From NCBI GenBank assembly GCA_937926555.1, contig CALAZX010000242.1:1-7446 (forward strand): a stretch of 7,446 bases of DNA, read 5' to 3'. The stretch's first letter is position 1. Every line of letters begins with the position of its first letter. The DNA is from an uncultured Negativicutes bacterium. Its GTDB lineage: Bacteria; Bacillota; Negativicutes; Acidaminococcales; Acidaminococcaceae. Under the pieces are notes generated by a model. That model was not told where the DNA came from, did not search any database, and worked only from the letters and a program-made list of their open reading frames with translations. Positions 6,079 to 7,446 of this stretch are shown here, one piece after another. The translations under genes and the position numbers were made by a program.

Positions 6079-6432
6079 TTACAGAGCAGCTTTAGCGGTT
6101 TCAACCAGTTTGGTGAAAGCGGCTGCGTCGTTGATGGCCATGTCAGCCAGAACTTTTCTGTTCAGTTCGATGCCGGCTTTGCTCAGGCCGAAGATGAAAC
6201 GGCTGTAGCTCATGCCGTTAGCGCGGGTTGCAGCGTTGATACGGGCGATCCACAGGTTGCGGAACTCGCGTTTTTTGGCACGACGGTCACGACGTGCGTA
6301 CATCAGAGCTTTCATTACAGTCTCGTTAGCTTTTCTGAACTGAATGTGTTTAGCTCCGCGGTAACCTTTTGCTAATTTCAGAATGTGTTTATGACGACGA
6401 TGAGCGGTTACGCCCACTTTAATTCTTGCCAT
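6079..6432 (-). CDS. rplT: 50S ribosomal protein bL20
   Basis: The 117-residue protein has the typical L20 length and sequence: a very basic N-terminal extension (ARIKVGVTAHRRHKHILKLAKGYRGAKH) that threads into 23S rRNA, then the globular C-terminal domain (FRNLWIARINAATRANGMSYSRFIFGL, cut here only to name it at about 57-83). It is an early assembly protein of the large subunit. In enterobacteria and in B. subtilis L20 also binds the leader of its own operon and represses it, so it is the likely effector for the leader at 7192-7340. The start ATG follows AAGGAGG (6443-6449) by 10 nt. It lies 28 nt after rpmI. Codon use is AT-richer than in pheT, as expected for a highly expressed gene. Confidence 0.98.
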   Translation of the reverse strand: MARIKVGVTAHRRHKHILKLAKGYRGAKHIQFRKANETVMKALMYARRDRRAKKREFRNLWIARINAATRANGMSYSRFIFGLSKAGIELNRKVLADMAINDAAAFTKLVETAKAAL

Positions 6433-6460
6433 GGTATGGTCTCCTCCTTAAATTTCAGTC

Positions 6461-6658
6461 TTATGCGTACGGTAACATTTTAGCTACGCGTTCATGGTCA
6501 GTTTTGTGAACCAGAGCTGCCTTACGCAGATTTCTCTTACGGGCAGGAGATTTGTGTTCAAGAATGTGGCTTCTGAAAGCTTTACCACGTTTGAATTCAC
6601 CAGTTGCGGTTTTTTTGAAGCGTTTAGCTGCGCTTCTGCGGGTTTTCATCTTAGGCAT
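6461..6658 (-). CDS. rpmI: 50S ribosomal protein bL35
   Basis: This is a 65-residue, strongly basic protein with the L35 signature MPKMKTRRSAAKRFKKTATG at the N-terminus, HKSPARKRNLRK in the middle and the common ending RVAKMLPYA. It has the standard length and is a component of the large ribosomal subunit. The ATG has GAGGAGG (6666-6672) 7 nt upstream. It lies 17 nt after infC and 28 nt before rplT in the conserved infC-rpmI-rplT operon. Confidence 0.98.
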   Translation of the reverse strand: MPKMKTRRSAAKRFKKTATGEFKRGKAFRSHILEHKSPARKRNLRKAALVHKTDHERVAKMLPYA

Positions 6659-6675
6659 GATACATCCTCCTCAAA

Positions 6676-7191
6676 TTATTTCTGTTTGGGCGCGCAGAAC
6701 ATGGTCATGTTGCGGCCTTCCATTTTGGGTTTCTTTTCTACAACAGCCAGATCGCCGAGCTCCTTGGCCATTCTATTGAGCAGCACTTCGCCCAGTTCGG
6801 GATGGCTCATCTCACGGCCACGGAACATGATCGTGACCTTCACTTTGTTGCCGTCCTCCAGGAACCGTACTGCGTTTCTGAACTTAACGCCGAAGTCATG
6901 GTCCTCAATACCGGGACGCAGCTTCACTTCTTTGACATCGTAAACTTTCTGCTTCTTGCGAGCTTCTTTTTCACGTTTCTGCTGCTCATAGCGGTATTTA
7001 CCATAATCCATAATCTTGCACACGGGGGGACGACCCTGAGGGGCGATCTCCACCAGATCCAAGTGCCGTTCCAGCGCTACGTGATAAGCATCACGACCGG
7101 ACATCACACCAAGCTGCTGGCCATCTTCACTAATCACGCGTACTTCCCGTGCCCGGATTTCTTCGTTGACGCGTAAGTCTCCTTTGCTAAT
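6676..7191 (-). CDS. infC: Translation initiation factor IF-3, AUU start
   Basis: IF3 binds the 30S subunit, keeps it apart from 50S and checks initiator tRNA and start codon. The chosen product has 171 residues. IF3-N covers about 8-80 (VNEEIRAREVRVI at 8-20, LDLVEIAPQGRPPVCKIMDYGKYRYEQQK starting at 45), a basic linker lies around 71-85, and IF3-C covers about 86-169 (VKEVKLRPGIEDHDF, KVTIMFRGREMSH, PKMEGRNMTM). No ATG fits: the conserved N-terminal segment ISKGDLRVNEEIRAREV is reached only from an ATT at 7189-7191, with GGAGG (7201-7205) 9 nt upstream and an in-frame stop (TGA 7198-7200) just before. AUU is the well-known infC start in E. coli and Bacillus. A shorter GTG start at 7137 would remove 18 conserved residues and has no ribosome binding site. 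Confidence 0.96.
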   Translation of the reverse strand: MSKGDLRVNEEIRAREVRVISEDGQQLGVMSGRDAYHVALERHLDLVEIAPQGRPPVCKIMDYGKYRYEQQKREKEARKKQKVYDVKEVKLRPGIEDHDFGVKFRNAVRFLEDGNKVKVTIMFRGREMSHPELGEVLLNRMAKELGDLAVVEKKPKMEGRNMTMFCAPKQK

Positions 7192-7200
7192 AGCAAGTCA

Positions 7201-7205
7201 CCTCC
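7201..7205 (-). promoter_or_regulatory. Ribosome binding site fixing the infC AUU start
   Basis: GGAGG on the minus strand, in the context TTTTTGGAGGTGACTTGCT before ATT, gives a strong match to the 16S tail with an ideal 9-nt spacing to the AUU at 7191. A strong site with a deliberately weak codon is the usual infC arrangement. Confidence 0.85.
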
Positions 7206-7235
7206 AAAAAACTGAAAAATACATAACATATAAAT

Positions 7236-7267
7236 AAAAAACGCGGGCAGAAGATATTCTACCCGCG
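7236..7267 (-). terminator. Attenuator terminator upstream of infC
   Basis: The arms CGCGGGTAGAA (7257-7267) and TTCTGCCCGCG (7242-7252) form an unbroken 11-bp stem (one G-U), with loop TATC and then TTTTTT (7236-7241). It lies downstream of both promoters and 44 nt before the infC start, so full-length operon mRNA must read through it. Confidence 0.92.
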
Positions 7268-7346
7268 CAAAACAAATCGATATCCAACCCTGTCGAGCTA
7301 TGGCCGCAAGGTGAGAAGCGGGTGGCTTCTGCTTTGTTACTGAACA

Positions 7347-7375
7347 ATCATACCACGGATAGACATTCCTGTCAA
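7347..7375 (-). promoter_or_regulatory. Proximal sigma-A promoter (P2) of the infC operon
   Basis: A consensus -35 TTGACA (7370-7375), a 17-nt spacer and TATGAT (7347-7352, 5 of 6) give a near-ideal vegetative promoter. Transcription should start near 7340, just before the structured leader. Confidence 0.9.
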
Positions 7376-7409
7376 GCCGCAGTGATGACTTTCATTCAAA
7401 TATGCTACT

Positions 7410-7437
7410 ATTATATCCTTTTGCGGGAGGATGTCAA
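7410..7437 (-). promoter_or_regulatory. Distal sigma-A promoter (P1) of the infC operon
   Basis: A consensus -35 TTGACA (7432-7437) and a consensus -10 TATAAT (7410-7415) are separated by 16 nt. The start should be near 7403, about 62 nt upstream of the P2 start, so P1 transcripts carry a longer leader that runs through P2. Confidence 0.9.
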
Positions 7438-7446
7438 CAGGGAAAT

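Larger units (their letters stand above)
7192..7340 (-). ncRNA. infC-rpmI-rplT operon leader, L20-leader-type attenuator
   Basis: This untranslated leader has visible structure on the minus strand: AACAAA (7333-7338) can close with TTTGTT (7271-7276), and a hairpin AGAAGC (7325-7330)/GCTTCT (7314-7319) has a CACCC loop. The loop region ACCCGC (7318-7323) can pair with GCGGGT (7261-7266), which is the left arm of the terminator, and so could serve as antiterminator. CCACCC (7320-7325) could also reach GGGTTGG (7284-7290). Position and layout fit the Firmicutes L20 leader, in which excess L20 promotes termination. I cannot verify the family consensus by eye. Confidence 0.6.

Noticed and set aside
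1..7446. CRISPR array, insertion sequence, phage or toxin-antitoxin features
   Set aside because: No regularly spaced repeats, terminal inverted repeats, target duplications or recognisable mobile genes on either strand. Gene order is conserved housekeeping.

Overview
The window looks like a piece of a Firmicutes (Bacillota) chromosome. All of its genes lie on the minus strand and read from right to left. They are a translation cluster in the order infC (IF3), rpmI (bL35), rplT (bL20), a SpoU/TrmH-type 23S rRNA methyltransferase (rlmP/ysgA type), pheS and pheT (phenylalanyl-tRNA synthetase), followed by a separate TIM-barrel metal-dependent hydrolase. Three features point to Firmicutes: a complete T-box riboswitch in front of pheS, a ysgA-type gene directly before pheST, and strong AGGAGG-type ribosome binding sites. 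The GC content is rather high (roughly 55-60 % by eye), which would suit a GC-rich Negativicutes or clostridial lineage. That placement is an inference and was not tested.

Right end (6433-7446): two tandem near-consensus sigma-A promoters drive a leader of about 150-210 nt. The leader carries a strong intrinsic terminator upstream of infC, the usual arrangement for an attenuated IF3-L35-L20 operon (L20-leader type). infC starts at an AUU codon, the classic IF3 autoregulatory start. rpmI and rplT follow at gaps of 17 and 28 nt. A perfect 12-bp terminator sits 12 nt after rplT.

Middle (3855-6066): rlmP begins only 14 nt beyond that terminator, so it must depend on readthrough or on a promoter inside rplT. 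The rlmP stop codon is also the TG element of an extended -10 promoter for pheST. The pheST leader is a textbook T-box: kinked Stem I base, AGTA/GAA loop, UUC (Phe) specifier, Stem III, a UGGU-type T-box bulge that fits tRNA-Phe ACCA, and mutually exclusive antiterminator and terminator helices.

Left (1-3854): pheT is followed by a 15-bp terminator, then a plausible promoter and a GC-rich leader of about 170 nt containing an imperfect 19-nt repeat and several hairpins, then the hydrolase gene. At the far left a plus-strand terminator marks the end of an unseen plus-strand transcript that converges on the hydrolase. Gene content is mostly ordinary housekeeping. The regulatory layer (two attenuators, one intergenic terminator, promoter-stop codon overlap, structured hydrolase leader) is the part worth a second look. 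I found no clear sign of an undescribed system.
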